In this document: positions 63,490 through 64,000 of the stretch, piece after piece
How positions within the stretch are numbered: the stretch's first letter is position 1
Layout of the letters: each line of letters opens with the position of its first letter
NCBI RefSeq assembly: GCF_000521505.1
Contig: NZ_CP003915.1
Location: 930,001-994,000, forward strand
Source: Advenella mimigardefordensis DPN7
Lineage (GTDB): Bacteria; Pseudomonadota; Gammaproteobacteria; Burkholderiales; Burkholderiaceae_B
DNA length: 64,000 nucleotides
Reading direction: 5' to 3'
Translations under genes and position numbers: made by a program
The notes under the pieces: model-generated
What the model was told of the DNA's origin: nothing
Seen by the model: only the letters and a program-made list of their open reading frames with translations
Database searches by the model: none

Positions 63490-64000
63490 ATGGTCTCACA
63501 ACATACTACTTCACAGCAGTCTGTGGGCGTGGTTACGCCCCAGTTTCTCCAGTTCGATCAACCGCTCACGCTCAGCAGTGGCCAGGTGCTGCCGTCGTAC
63601 ACGCTTGCCGTGGAAACCTACGGTACGCTTAACGCCCAGCGCAGTAATGCCGTGCTGGTTTGCCATGCGCTCAACGCATCGCACCACGTTGCAGGGGTCT
63701 CGGCCACCGACGCCAAAGATGTCGGCTGGTGGGACAATATGGTCGGACCGGGAAAGCCGGTAGATACGAATATTTATTTTGTCATTGGCGTAAACAATCT
63801 GGGTTCCTGCTTCGGTTCAACGGGTCCGGCATCGATTGACCCTGCCACGGGCAAGCCCTGGGGATCAACCTTTCCGGTGGTCACGGTGGAAGACTGGGTC
63901 AGGGCACAGGCCAGGGTGGCAGATCATTTTGGCATTGATCGCTTTGCTGCCGTTATGGGTGGGTCGCTTGGCGGGATGCAGGCGCTGAGCTGGGCCATTG
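63490..64000 (+). CDS. metX: homoserine O-acyltransferase, partial at window end
   Basis: The first 170 residues of an alpha/beta-hydrolase acyltransferase that acylates homoserine for methionine synthesis. [22 protein letters not shown] and the nucleophile segment [13 protein letters not shown] (Ser at about 158) identify MetX. The donor (acetyl- or succinyl-CoA) cannot be settled from this part; several betaproteobacterial MetX enzymes use succinyl-CoA. ATG 63490 is supported by AAAAGG 5-6 bases upstream, which is part of the SAM-II-like element. The C-terminus is outside the window. Confidence 0.93.
   Translation, partial: MVSQHTTSQQSVGVVTPQFLQFDQPLTLSSGQVLPSYTLAVETYGTLNAQRSNAVLVCHALNASHHVAGVSATDAKDVGWWDNMVGPGKPVDTNIYFVIGVNNLGSCFGSTGPASIDPATGKPWGSTFPVVTVEDWVRAQARVADHFGIDRFAAVMGGSLGGMQALSWAI

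Noticed and set aside
1..64000. CRISPR array, prophage, insertion sequence, tRNA or rRNA genes
   Set aside because: No regular repeats with spacers, no transposase, integrase or phage genes, no tRNA cloverleaf or rRNA segment was recognised by eye.

Overview
The window reads as chromosomal DNA of a betaproteobacterium, most likely Burkholderiales/Alcaligenaceae (the Bordetella-Advenella-Alcaligenes group). This rests on five Bug-type periplasmic receptors of tripartite tricarboxylate transporters (a family greatly expanded in that group), many LysR regulators next to CoA-ester catabolic genes, DctA, a degradative catabolic repertoire, and ordinary core genes (gshA, katE, metX) in between. Genus is an inference. 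I see no IS element, prophage, CRISPR array, rRNA or tRNA gene.

Layout. 1-1.0 kb: the end of an APH(6)-like kinase gene overlapping a MazG-like pyrophosphohydrolase. 1.0-5.2 kb: LysR regulator divergent from a CoA-transferase / crotonase / Bug receptor operon. 5.4-10.7 kb: MFS carrier, uronate dehydrogenase (udh) and a complete polar-amino-acid-type ABC importer whose receptor has lost the residues that normally bind an amino group. 10.7-16.5 kb: degradative HMG-CoA reductase with a full TRAP transporter, divergent from a MocR-type regulator; five GGTACRGT boxes lie between them. 16.7-19.4 kb: large-subunit catalase katE and a convergent YgiT-like HTH protein. 19.6-23.3 kb: AtuA-like protein in two genes, a Bug receptor and a LysR regulator. 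23.5-29.3 kb: RraA-type aldolase, class I aminotransferase, amino-acid ABC importer and a convergent LysR gene. 29.6-40.2 kb: Bug receptor, CoA-transferase, MarR regulator and a long tightly packed operon (FMN oxidoreductase, two enoyl-CoA hydratases, CoA-transferase, Bug receptor, acyl-CoA ligase, HMG-CoA-lyase-like enzyme). 40.2-49.4 kb: opine/amine-oxidase-like heterotrimer, RidA, a second FAD dehydrogenase, a Pot-type ABC importer and a LysR regulator, all on the minus strand. 49.7-52.7 kb: the only complete TctCBA transporter. 53-59.6 kb: tautomerase, dctA, a DUF2817 (M14-like) hydrolase and a HisJ-Q-M-P basic amino acid importer. 59.9-64 kb: DUF3008 protein, Rieske oxygenase, gshA, a lipoprotein and the start of metX behind a SAM-II-like riboswitch.

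The theme is uptake plus catabolism of organic acids and amino-acid-like compounds. Most modules carry their own receptor or importer, degradative enzymes and a local regulator, and in several cases shared palindromes in the intergenic DNA link regulator to target. Four Bug receptors lack membrane partners in the window and could share TctAB components. The most interesting candidates are the mevalonate-type module (TRAP + HMG-CoA reductase), the transaminase/aldolase/ABC module, the opine-like oxidase module and the uronate-linked ABC importer. GC content, codon statistics and homology searches were not computed; function calls rest on recognisable motifs and gene context.
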